In this document: positions 1 to 6,330 of the stretch, piece after piece
How positions within the stretch are numbered: position 1 is the stretch's first letter
Layout: each line of letters begins with the position of its first letter
Notes under the pieces: model-generated
What the model saw: only the letters and a program-made list of their open reading frames with translations
Told to the model about the DNA's origin: nothing
Databases searched by the model: none
Origin: Chloroflexota bacterium
GTDB lineage: Bacteria > Chloroflexota > UBA4733
Direction of reading: 5' to 3'
DNA length: 8,699 nt
Assembly (NCBI GenBank): GCA_025980355.1
Contig: JAICXR010000112.1
Coordinates: 1 to 8,699 of the forward strand
Translations under genes and position numbers: made by a program

Positions 1-517
1 AGGGCCAGACGACGAGTTCGGCGCCGCCGCGCGCCAGCGCCGCCCAATGCTCCGGCCACCCGATGTCGTAACAGATGGCGAAACCCAGGCGACCGAAGTC
101 GGTGTCCATGATCGGGACGCTCGCCCCCGGCGTGACATGCCGGTCGGTTATCTCGTCGATCGTCGGATGCGCCTTGTCGTACTGCCCGGCAACCTCACCC
201 TGTCGGTCGAGCAGGAAGGCCGTATTGGCCCGGCTGCCATCGGGGCGGAGCTGGCAGAAACTGCCGCAGACGTACGTCCGGTGCCGGCGGGCGCGTTCCG
301 CCAGGGCACTGATCGTCGGCCCATCGATGGCCTCGAACACCGGAACATCGGCGCCGGCCAGGCCGCTGTGCAGGAAGTTCTCCGCCAGACAGACCAGATC
401 GGGATGGTCCACCGCCGCGTTGTCGACGTAGCGGCAGGCCTGTTCGCGGTTCTGCGCCGCCGTCCGTCCGCCACCCAGGGCGAAGGAGGTGAATGAGATG
501 GTCACGGGCCTTGCCAT
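1..517 (-). CDS. Nitrilase-superfamily amidohydrolase, C-terminus cut by window edge (paralogue 1)
   Basis: Carbon-nitrogen hydrolase; about 172 N-terminal residues are visible and the gene continues past the left edge. The Glu-Lys-Cys triad of the family is present: E46 in CLAENF, K115 in YDKAHPT and C149 in AICYDIGWP. Members are cytoplasmic and hydrolyse nitriles, amides or N-carbamoyl compounds through a Cys thioester; the substrate cannot be read here. The ATG at 517-515 lies 2 bases after the stop of the upstream nitrilase gene. Only a weak GGGCGG precedes it, so translation is probably coupled to that gene. The protein is closely related to the upstream one: both share HPTI-x-E, DTDFGR and ICYDIGWP-x-HWAALA. 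One difference is AEN here against the usual PET around the catalytic Glu. The amidohydrolase family is very likely; specificity is unknown. Confidence 0.92.
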   Translation of the reverse strand, partial: MARPVTISFTSFALGGGRTAAQNREQACRYVDNAAVDHPDLVCLAENFLHSGLAGADVPVFEAIDGPTISALAERARRHRTYVCGSFCQLRPDGSRANTAFLLDRQGEVAGQYDKAHPTIDEITDRHVTPGASVPIMDTDFGRLGFAICYDIGWPEHWAALARGGAELVVWP

Positions 518-519
518 GG

Positions 520-1506
520 CTACGACCGCCCGGCCGCGATCGCGGCGCCGTTGGGGGTTGGCGCGTCGCGCCCGGCATCGTCCGACGACATCGGCCGGAC
601 ACGGAACTCGTCTTGCACCCGGCTGGCACGGGCATGGTAGTCGCGGAAGTTCTCCAGCCCGAATTCCTGCTTGATCCGCGCCATCGGCCAGGCCTCGTCG
701 TTCGATTCGACGGTGAACACGTTCTCCTCGGAAAACCCCTCTACCGTGACGGCCGCGCCCAGTTGCCGCTGCAGATCGGCCAGCTTCCTGACCTGGGCGT
801 CGATGTGGAAGACCTCTTTCTCCAGGTCGACGCGCCGGATCGCCACGCGCGACCAACGGCTGGTGGCCGTGAGGACGCGACCGGTGACGTCGATCACCTT
901 GCTGTGATATCCCCAGACGGAGGAGACGACCGTCACGAAGTGGCTCCAGGCGTAGACCTGCAAGGGGAAGCCGCCGTCGTAGGCGGACGGCCAGACGATC
1001 AAGCGGGCGCCTTGTTCGGCCAGCGCCGCCCAGTGCGCCGGCCAGCCGATGTCGTAGCAGATGGCGATCCCGACGCGCCCGAAGTCGGTGTCAAACACTG
1101 GGGCGGCACTGCCGGGCGTGATGCCCCCCTCGATCTCGCCGATCGTCGGATGGACCTTGGCGTAGCGTCCGGCCAGCTCGCCCTGGCGGTTCAGCACCCA
1201 GGCAACATTCTGCATCGTGCCGTCGGCCATGCGCTCGGTCGTCCCGGCGATCAGCCACGTCTGGTGACGGCGAGCGTGCTGCGCCAGGAAGTCGAAGACC
1301 GGGCCGGGGACGGATTGGGCGGTCTGTTGCCGCAGTTCCTTGGGGCAGCCGACCTGGGCAAAGGTCTCGGGCAAGCAGATCAGGTCGGCGCCGCCTGCCG
1401 ACGCAGCATCCAGTGCCTCCTGCATGCGCTCCAGGTTGCGCTCCACCGTCGGTCCGCCGCCGGCGAGACCGAGTGAGATGGTGGCGATCGTGGCTTTCTG
1501 GGGCAT
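520..1506 (-). CDS. Nitrilase-superfamily amidohydrolase (paralogue 2, complete)
   Basis: Complete 328-residue carbon-nitrogen hydrolase. The catalytic triad is visible as E47 (CLPETF), K117 (YAKVHPT) and C150 (AICYDIGWP), followed by VWPSAYDGG and, near residue 190, SSVWGYHSKVID, the usual late-core strand. The ATG at 1506-1504 is preceded by AGGAGG at a spacing of 7 bases; an in-frame ATG 39 bases further upstream has no comparable site. The core ends near residue 250, leaving a charged tail of about 75 residues (EENVFTVESNDEAWPMARIK onward), longer than in many ~270-residue family members. It lies 69 bases downstream of the GNAT gene and 2 bases upstream of the second nitrilase, so the three probably form one operon. 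Possible activities include N-carbamoyl-beta-alanine or N-carbamoylputrescine amidase, omega-amidase or an aliphatic amidase; the sequence alone does not decide. Confidence 0.95.
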   Translation of the reverse strand: MPQKATIATISLGLAGGGPTVERNLERMQEALDAASAGGADLICLPETFAQVGCPKELRQQTAQSVPGPVFDFLAQHARRHQTWLIAGTTERMADGTMQNVAWVLNRQGELAGRYAKVHPTIGEIEGGITPGSAAPVFDTDFGRVGIAICYDIGWPAHWAALAEQGARLIVWPSAYDGGFPLQVYAWSHFVTVVSSVWGYHSKVIDVTGRVLTATSRWSRVAIRRVDLEKEVFHIDAQVRKLADLQRQLGAAVTVEGFSEENVFTVESNDEAWPMARIKQEFGLENFRDYHARASRVQDEFRVRPMSSDDAGRDAPTPNGAAIAAGRS

Positions 1507-1575
1507 GGCTGTTCCTCCTGCGGGGGCGAGCGTATCGGGCGTCATACTACCAGACTCCGCCGACCGGAGACGGGG

Positions 1576-2187
1576 TTAGCCGCCTGACCCGGCCACCGCG
1601 CCGCGCTCGTCCACCGGCGACAACGGCTGGCGCCAATCCAGGGCCTCCACCAGCTCCTGCCACAGTTCCGGATGCCACGGTTGCTGATAGAGCGGCTGGA
1701 AGCCGAGTTCCAGGTATACCTTCACCGCCCCCTTACGCTGCGTCCCGGTGCTCAGGTTCACCCGCCGGACGCCACGTTCCCTGAAGCGGTGTAGGACGGC
1801 CAGGCAGACGGCGTAGCTGAGCCGGAGGCCCCGGTGCTCGGGCAGGACACAGACCATGTGCAGCGTGCCCAGTTCCGTCTGCGCCGGATCGACCAGCCAG
1901 GCGCAGGCCGAACCGACGATCGTCTGCTGCGGCCCATAGGTCGCCATGAACAGTCCGGCGGGGTCGAATTGCGGGAACGGATGTCCCGTGAGCTTTTCCC
2001 GCGTGATCTCGGCATCCCAATACCCCATGTCCCCCGTGTTCATGAGCGTCGCCCAGTCTGCTTCGTCGCCCGGCCGGTAGGTGCGCAGGGCATAGCCGGC
2101 GGGCCACGCCGCAAGCACCGGGGCGAGCGGTGGCAGCCCTTCCAGGTCCGGGCGCAGCATCCGCACTCCCGTCGGTCGTTCCGTCAT
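1576..2187 (-). CDS. GNAT-family N-acetyltransferase
   Basis: A 203-residue single-domain GNAT protein, expected to move an acetyl group from acetyl-CoA to an amine or other acceptor. The domain starts near residue 32 (YALRTYRPGDEADWATL). The acetyl-CoA pyrophosphate-binding motif A is at about residues 109-127 (LHMVCVLPEHRGLRLSYAV). Motif B follows as NLSTGTQRKGAVKVYLELGF, with the typical V-x-x-Y-x-x-x-GF. In motif A the family's usual G-x-G-x-G/A is weakened to R-G-L-R-L. The ATG at 2187-2185 has AAAGGAG 8 bases upstream; the open frame reaches back a further 111 bases but through leader-like sequence. It is probably the first gene of the operon leading into the two nitrilases, and diverges from the SDR gene at 2365. 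The acceptor is unknown; the WPAGY-x-LR start resembles GNATs annotated loosely as mycothiol-synthase-like, which is not proof of that role. Confidence 0.9.
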   Translation of the reverse strand: MTERPTGVRMLRPDLEGLPPLAPVLAAWPAGYALRTYRPGDEADWATLMNTGDMGYWDAEITREKLTGHPFPQFDPAGLFMATYGPQQTIVGSACAWLVDPAQTELGTLHMVCVLPEHRGLRLSYAVCLAVLHRFRERGVRRVNLSTGTQRKGAVKVYLELGFQPLYQQPWHPELWQELVEALDWRQPLSPVDERGAVAGSGG

Positions 2188-2202
2188 GTCGTTCTCCTTT
2201 GA

Positions 2203-2231
2203 GAGGGCCGCGACTGCGGTCTGCGACCCTC
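2203..2231 (-). promoter_or_regulatory. Hairpin in the leader of the GNAT gene
   Basis: Read on the minus strand, GAGGGTCGC pairs with GCGGCCCTC across an 11-base loop: nine pairs, one of them U-G. It sits just upstream of the AAAGGAG ribosome site of the GNAT gene and could influence translation. It could also be chance in GC-rich DNA. Confidence 0.3.
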
Positions 2232-2268
2232 CCCCTTTCCCGTGAATCGCCAAATCCGGCGAGCAAGT

Positions 2269-2278
2269 TGTCGCGACA
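2269..2278. promoter_or_regulatory. 10-bp palindrome TGTCGCGACA, candidate operator
   Basis: Perfect 10-base palindrome in the middle of the divergent intergenic region, a usual place for a regulator that controls both operons. No regulator gene is visible in the window, and ten bases is short enough to arise by chance. Confidence 0.3.
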
Positions 2279-2364
2279 TCGGCAATACCGCCACGCACCT
2301 CGGCCGCCTACCAGGTACCATACAGCAAAACGGTGCCGGTGAGCAGCGGAGGAGGTGGGAGGCC

Positions 2365-3150
2365 ATGGGTCGGCTGGATGGTGCCGTCGCTATCGTCACC
2401 GGCGGGGCATCGGGCATCGGCCGGGCCATCGCCCTGCTCCTCGCGGCCGAAGGCGCGCGCGTGGCGATCGTCGATCGTCAGGAGCCGCAGGGCGCCGAAG
2501 TCCTGGCGACGATCCGTCAGGCTGGGGGGACGGCGCAGTTCCTGCAGGCCGATCTGGGCGCCGCCGCCAGTGCGCAGATGATAGTGGCGGGGACGCTGCG
2601 AGCGTTTGGGCAGGTCGATATCGTTGTCAATAATGCCGCGGTATCCAGTCCAGACGGCATCCTGGAGGTGGACGAGGCGCAGTGGGATGCGACGCTGGCC
2701 GTCGATCTGAAGGCGCCGTTCTTCCTGACGCAGGCGGCCCTGCCGTCGATGCTGGAACGCCGGCACGGCGTCTTCGTCAACATCGCGTCGGTGAATGGGC
2801 TGCTCGGCCTGGGTAACGACGTCTATAGCGCCGCGAAGGCCGGGTTGATCAACCTGACGAAGAGCGTCGCCACCCGGCACGGTCCGGACGGCGTTCGCGC
2901 CAACGTCATCTGCCCCGGCACCGTGCGCACGCCGATCTGGCAGGCGACCGTGGAGCGCACCCCGGATGTCTTCGACCGGCTGGCCCAATGGTATCCCCTG
3001 GGCCGGGTGGGGGAACCGCAGGACATTGCCCAGGCCGCCCTGTTCCTGGCCTCCGAGGAGTCCGCCTGGATTACCGGCGCGGTATTGCCGGTGGACGGTG
3101 GACTGACGGCGGGAATCCACCGGATGGCCACCGAGCTGCAGGGCGACTGA
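2365..3150 (+). CDS. SDR-family NAD(P)-dependent oxidoreductase (first)
   Basis: Classical short-chain dehydrogenase of 261 residues with one Rossmann domain. The cofactor loop TGGASGIG is at 12-19 and D37 ends the second strand (AIVDR), which usually means NAD rather than NADP. NNAA is at 89-92, the catalytic Ser is S142 (NIASVNG), and the YxxxK pair is Y154/K158 (YSAAK). PGTVRTPI follows, and VDGG near the end is typical of the family. The catalytic-tetrad Asn is replaced: VDLKAPF has D114 where the second SDR in this window has N119. The ATG at 2365 is preceded by AGGAGGTG at good spacing; the open frame extends 41 codons further back into the intergenic region without a ribosome site. The RraA-family gene starts 41 bases after its stop, so the two are probably co-transcribed. 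It should oxidise an alcohol or reduce a carbonyl; the substrate is unknown. Confidence 0.95.
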   Translation: MGRLDGAVAIVTGGASGIGRAIALLLAAEGARVAIVDRQEPQGAEVLATIRQAGGTAQFLQADLGAAASAQMIVAGTLRAFGQVDIVVNNAAVSSPDGILEVDEAQWDATLAVDLKAPFFLTQAALPSMLERRHGVFVNIASVNGLLGLGNDVYSAAKAGLINLTKSVATRHGPDGVRANVICPGTVRTPIWQATVERTPDVFDRLAQWYPLGRVGEPQDIAQAALFLASEESAWITGAVLPVDGGLTAGIHRMATELQGD

Positions 3151-3191
3151 GCCTTGCCGGACCCTATGAGCGCATGAGTGAAGGAAGCGCA

Positions 3192-3860
3192 ATGCAACTA
3201 CCGACCGTCGATGCCGAACTGCTGGACCTGGTGGCGCAGCGTCTGTACAGCGCGGTGCTCTCCGATGTCGTCGACCAGTTGGGCTATCGCGATCAGGCGA
3301 TGGCGGCCCGCCTGCGCCCGGTCTGGCCGGACGCGGTGCTGGTGGGCCGCGCCCACACCGTCCTGACGGTCGACATCTACGAACTGAAGCCGGATCCCTA
3401 CCGCCTGGAGATTGAGGCCGTCGACACCCTCAAGCCGGGCGATGTGCTGCTCGCCAGCACCGGGCCGTCGACGCGGACCTGCTTTTGGGGCGAGCTGCTC
3501 TCCACCGCGGCGCGGGGCCGCGGGGCGCGGGGCGCGGTCGTCGACGGCTACGTGCGCGACGTGCGACGCATCCAGGCGATGGCCTTCCCGGTCTTCGCTA
3601 CCGGAATGTCGCCGCTGGACTCCGCCGGGCGCTCGATGGTGGTGGAATATGGCGGCCCGATCGCCTGCGGCGGTGTCGTCGTCCACGAGGGCGACCTGGT
3701 GGTGGGGGACATCGATGGCGTGATTGTTGTCCCTCATGCCATAGAAAGCGCCGCCATCCTCCGGGCCTTGGAGAAGGTGGAGGGGGAGAATCGCACCCGG
3801 ACCGCCCTGGAGCAGGGGATGACGCTCACGGAGGTGTACGCCAAGTACGGCGTGCTCTAA
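3192..3860 (+). CDS. RraA-family protein (HMG/CHA aldolase-like)
   Basis: 222 residues, a full-length single-domain RraA-fold protein. Landmarks in order: SDVVDQLG at 24-31, KPGDVLLAS at 81-89, WGELLSTAA at 99-107, DGYVRDV at 118-124 with the Arg-Asp pair R122-D123, and HEGDLVVGDIDGVIVVP at 165-181. In metal-dependent 4-hydroxy-4-methyl-2-oxoglutarate/4-carboxy-4-hydroxy-2-oxoadipate aldolases this Arg-Asp pair sits in the active site and the Asp helps bind the divalent metal. Related proteins decarboxylate oxaloacetate, and E. coli RraA instead inhibits RNase E. The ATG at 3192 has GAAGGAA about 6 bases upstream; an in-frame ATG at 3174 lacks a good site. Position behind an SDR gene favours a metabolic role over RNase regulation. 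Older 'demethylmenaquinone methyltransferase' labels for this family are misannotations. Confidence 0.93.
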   Translation: MQLPTVDAELLDLVAQRLYSAVLSDVVDQLGYRDQAMAARLRPVWPDAVLVGRAHTVLTVDIYELKPDPYRLEIEAVDTLKPGDVLLASTGPSTRTCFWGELLSTAARGRGARGAVVDGYVRDVRRIQAMAFPVFATGMSPLDSAGRSMVVEYGGPIACGGVVVHEGDLVVGDIDGVIVVPHAIESAAILRALEKVEGENRTRTALEQGMTLTEVYAKYGVL

Positions 3861-4019
3861 CCCTCACTCCCTCCTCGGTACAGGCTGTGCTGCGTACCGC
3901 TTCGCTCGGTCTTTCGTTACAGAGGGCGGAGCGCCTCTGCGGAGGCTTCCCAGTTGGCAGGACCGGTGGGCGCAGCGTCGCGTCCGCCGCACCGTTTGCT
4001 TGAAGGAGGGAACTTCGTG
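3861..4019 (+). promoter_or_regulatory. Structured leader upstream of the secreted protein gene
   Basis: 159 non-coding bases with several possible stems on the plus strand. CGGTAC (3876-3881) pairs with GTACCG (3894-3899) and is followed by a moderately T-rich stretch to 3918, so it could end the SDR-RraA transcript. CAGAGG (3920-3925) pairs with CCTCTG (3934-3939), but the same bases can instead form GCCTC (3933-3937) with GAGGC (3942-3946). CGGTG-GGCG (3964-3972) pairs with CGCC-g-CACCG (3985-3994), 9 pairs with one bulged G, ending 7 bases before the GAAGGAGG ribosome site at 4002-4009. I do not recognise a known riboswitch class. No clear promoter was found. Confidence 0.35.
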
Positions 4020-6170
4020 ATGTTTCGCCGTATTGGGTGGCTCGGCCTACTCGCTGTGTTCGTGCTCATCCCGTTCCTGACGCCGGCGCTGCCGGCCCGC
4101 GCGGCGTCCAACGCCTTCAGCACGGCGCTGGCCGACCGCACGTTCAGCCGGATCGCCGTCGACCTCTCCGGCGGCAATGCCGTCTATGCCGCCGGTAACG
4201 ACAGCCAGAACAACCCGTATGTCTATCGGAGTACCAACCAGGGAGGCTCCTGGACGTTGCTCAACAGCGGGCTGCCGACGCCCTTGAGCGTCTTCGTGCT
4301 GGCGGTCTCCGCCTCTAGTCCGCAGACGCTCTACGTCGGCGGCTACAACTTCACGAACAACACGCCCCAGTTGTATCGCAGCACGAACGGCGGCGGCTCC
4401 TGGTCGGCCGTCGGCAGCGGGCTGGGCGCCAACGTCAGCGTCCAGGCGCTGGCAATCGACCCGTCCAACGCCAATACCGTCTATGCCGGCACCAACGGTG
4501 GCGTGTACAAGTCGACGGACGGCACGACCTTCGCTCAGCTTGCCGGCATGAGTTCGCGCAACGTGCAGTCCCTGGTGCTCGACCCGACCAATCCGGCCGT
4601 GGTCTACGCCGGGACCAATCCCAGCACCGATGGCGGCATCTGGAAGAGCACCGACAACGGCGCGACTTGGACCAAGCAGAACACCGGCCTACCGGCCGGA
4701 ACCGGCGTCTACCACCTGGCGGCAACGCCCGGTTCCAATGCCACCTTCTATGCAGCGGTCGGCGCCAGCCCGGCCACCACCACCCTCTACAAAACGACCA
4801 ACGGCGGTGGGACCTGGTCGGCGCTCAACGCCGGCAGTAATCTCTCCAGCATCGCCGTCAGCCCCACCAACGCCAATCTGGTCTTTGTCGACGGCAGCGG
4901 CGGCCTCTTCCGCAGCACCGATGGCGGTAGCACCTTCGCCCAGATCGGCGGCTACCTCAACGCGCCGGTCCGAGTGGACAACAACCAGCCGCAAACGCTC
5001 TACGTGGGCGGCACGGGGATCACCAGCTACACCGGCGATCTGACGGCCATCGGCACGACGACCACGACCACGACGACGTCCACCGCCACCGGGAACGCCA
5101 ACGTCAGCGGCACACTGTATTACGATGACAACGGCAACTATGTGCAGGACAACAACGAGGCGGCCGCCGGCGGCGCCGCCGTCAGCGTCGTCTGCACGAG
5201 CTGTTCCGGCGCGCCCACCGTCGGCACGACGACCGCCGACGGAAGCGGAAATTACAAGCTCACCAACGTCAACGTCTCCAGCGGGCAGCTCTACACGGTG
5301 CTCGCCACCGCCTCGCGCAGCAGTGGCCCGACGGTGAGCAGCGGTCCGAACGAATCGGGTGCGAGCGCCCTGGACCTCGCCCCGGGCCAGAATGCCACCG
5401 TCAACATCGGCCTGGTGCCCCACGACGCCCGGTACTTCAGCCAGACCGGCTACCGAATCGACAACGACACGGTCTGGGACTACTTCCAGCGCCGGGGCGG
5501 GATCGCGACCTTCGGCTACCCGACCAGCCGGACCTTCGCCTTCCAGGGCTTCACGGTCCAGTTCTTCCAGCGCCGGATCGTCCAGCTCGGGCCCGACGAC
5601 CACGCTCGGTTGCTCAACCTGCTCGACCCCGGCCTCCTGAACTACACGAGCTTCAACGGCAGCACCTTCCCCGGCGTGGACAGCGCCCTCGTGTCGACCG
5701 CCCCCAACCCCACCGACCAGCCGGCGGTGCTGGCCTGGGTCCGGCAGCACGCCCCCGACACGGTCGGCGGGAACCAGACGAACTTCTCCCACACCTTCCA
5801 GACGACGGTCGCCGCCCAGGTCGCCTTCCCGAACGGCGGGGACCCGAGCCTGCTGCCGGGGATCGACCTGGAGATGTGGGGTGTCCCCACCAGCGGCGCC
5901 TTCACCGACCCGCACAACCACAACTTCATCTACCTGCGCTGGCAGCGGGGGATCATGATGTACGACGCCGGCACGGGCCTGACCCAGGGCATCCTGCTCG
6001 CCGACTACCTCAAGGCGATCATCACCGGCCAGGACCTCCCGTCGGACGTGAACCAGGAGGCGCAGGCGAGCCCCTTCCTCGGCCAGTACGACCCCAGTAT
6101 GCCGAAATGGGTGCACAACCAGAGCCTCCTGCCGGGCACCGACTTCACCAACGCGTTCACCCCGGAGTGA
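4020..6170 (+). CDS. Secreted Asp-box beta-propeller protein with SdrD-B-like and Chloroflexota-type C-terminal modules
   Basis: 716 residues, exported. Residues 1-28 are a signal peptide: FRR, a hydrophobic stretch at about 5-24, and an A-R-A cleavage motif at 26-28. Residues 30-340 form a propeller with six Asp-box motifs (S/T-T-[ND]-x-G-x-[ST]-[WF]) at about 71, 121, 165, 210, 259 and 299, alternating with VYAGTN-like strands, as in Vps10/sortilin-type and BNR-repeat propellers. T346-T353 is an eight-Thr linker. Residues 362-466 resemble an SdrD-B/Cna-B module with an Asp/Asn-rich putative Ca-binding segment (YYDDNGNYVQDNNE). Residues 471-716 carry GGIATFGYP, VQFFQRR and W-x-R-G-I-M-M-Y-D followed by LLADYLKAI, a module I associate with Chloroflexota secreted proteins. 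There is no LPXTG or C-terminal membrane segment, so it is probably released or held non-covalently. AAGGAGG precedes ATG 4020 by 10 bases and an in-frame GTG at 4017 by 7; either could be the start. No hydrolase motif was recognised; binding or adhesion is inferred. Confidence 0.93.
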   Translation: MFRRIGWLGLLAVFVLIPFLTPALPARAASNAFSTALADRTFSRIAVDLSGGNAVYAAGNDSQNNPYVYRSTNQGGSWTLLNSGLPTPLSVFVLAVSASSPQTLYVGGYNFTNNTPQLYRSTNGGGSWSAVGSGLGANVSVQALAIDPSNANTVYAGTNGGVYKSTDGTTFAQLAGMSSRNVQSLVLDPTNPAVVYAGTNPSTDGGIWKSTDNGATWTKQNTGLPAGTGVYHLAATPGSNATFYAAVGASPATTTLYKTTNGGGTWSALNAGSNLSSIAVSPTNANLVFVDGSGGLFRSTDGGSTFAQIGGYLNAPVRVDNNQPQTLYVGGTGITSYTGDLTAIGTTTTTTTTSTATGNANVSGTLYYDDNGNYVQDNNEAAAGGAAVSVVCTSCSGAPTVGTTTADGSGNYKLTNVNVSSGQLYTVLATASRSSGPTVSSGPNESGASALDLAPGQNATVNIGLVPHDARYFSQTGYRIDNDTVWDYFQRRGGIATFGYPTSRTFAFQGFTVQFFQRRIVQLGPDDHARLLNLLDPGLLNYTSFNGSTFPGVDSALVSTAPNPTDQPAVLAWVRQHAPDTVGGNQTNFSHTFQTTVAAQVAFPNGGDPSLLPGIDLEMWGVPTSGAFTDPHNHNFIYLRWQRGIMMYDAGTGLTQGILLADYLKAIITGQDLPSDVNQEAQASPFLGQYDPSMPKWVHNQSLLPGTDFTNAFTPE
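5055..5078 (+). repeat. ACG/ACC triplet tract encoding eight threonines
   Basis: Eight consecutive Thr codons, alternating ACG and ACC, encode the linker between the propeller and the SdrD-B-like module. The codon mixture means it is not a perfect microsatellite, but its length could still vary between strains. Confidence 0.75.
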
Positions 6171-6198
6171 GGGGTCGGGTCAGGGGATGACAGCCCTT

Positions 6199-6240
6199 CG
6201 ACGGCCCGGCGGCTTGCGCATGCAAGCCGCCGGGCCGTCG
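6199..6240. terminator. Perfect 19-bp hairpin with GCAT loop, probable bidirectional terminator
   Basis: The arm 6199-6217 (CGACGGCCCGGCGGCTTGC) is exactly complementary to 6222-6240, with a 4-base loop. It begins 29 bases after the stop of the plus-strand secreted protein and lies 91 bases beyond the stop of the minus-strand SDR, that is, between convergent genes. There is no T-tract on either side, so it is not a textbook intrinsic terminator. The symmetry and position still favour stopping transcription from both sides or protecting 3' ends. Confidence 0.65.
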
Positions 6241-6330
6241 CGGCAAGGGGGAGGCGGCCATGGACATCGGACAGGCGGATCGGCTGGCGATGCCGATCTC
6301 ATCCGTTGCAGCGGGGTCAGCGCCTGTCCT

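Larger units (their letters stand above)
2188..2364. promoter_or_regulatory. Divergent intergenic region (GNAT-nitrilase operon / SDR-RraA operon)
   Basis: 177 bases between two divergent ATG starts, so promoters for both directions should lie here. I found no convincing -35/-10 pair on either strand. Contents seen: the two Shine-Dalgarno sites at the ends (AAGGAG on the minus strand near 2194-2199, GGAGGAGGT on the plus strand near 2348-2356), a hairpin at 2203-2231, a pyrimidine tract on the plus strand at 2227-2240, a 10-bp palindrome at 2269-2278 and the repeated motif TACCA around a GGTACC at 2312-2317. The role as a shared control region is inferred from gene orientation. Confidence 0.6.

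Noticed and set aside
493..1476. 327-codon plus-strand open frame over the nitrilase gene
   Set aside because: Antisense to a complete nitrilase with its triad and a strong ribosome site; no family features.
2308..3192. 294-codon minus-strand open frame over the first SDR
   Set aside because: Antisense to a clear SDR; composition is typical of a shadow frame.
3192..3860. Demethylmenaquinone methyltransferase or RNase E inhibitor as the role of the RraA-like protein
   Set aside because: The methyltransferase label is a historical misannotation of this fold. The intact Arg-Asp pair and the metabolic neighbours favour an aldolase or decarboxylase role.
3861..4019. T-box or known riboswitch before the secreted protein
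   Set aside because: The T-box antiterminator consensus and the core motifs of the c-di-GMP, cobalamin and glycine classes were looked for by eye and not found.
4689..6116. 475-codon open frame on the minus strand inside the secreted protein gene
   Set aside because: It is antisense to a gene with a signal peptide, repeats and recognisable modules. Its product is a Val/Gly/Arg/Asp-rich string with no motif, as high-GC third-position bias produces.
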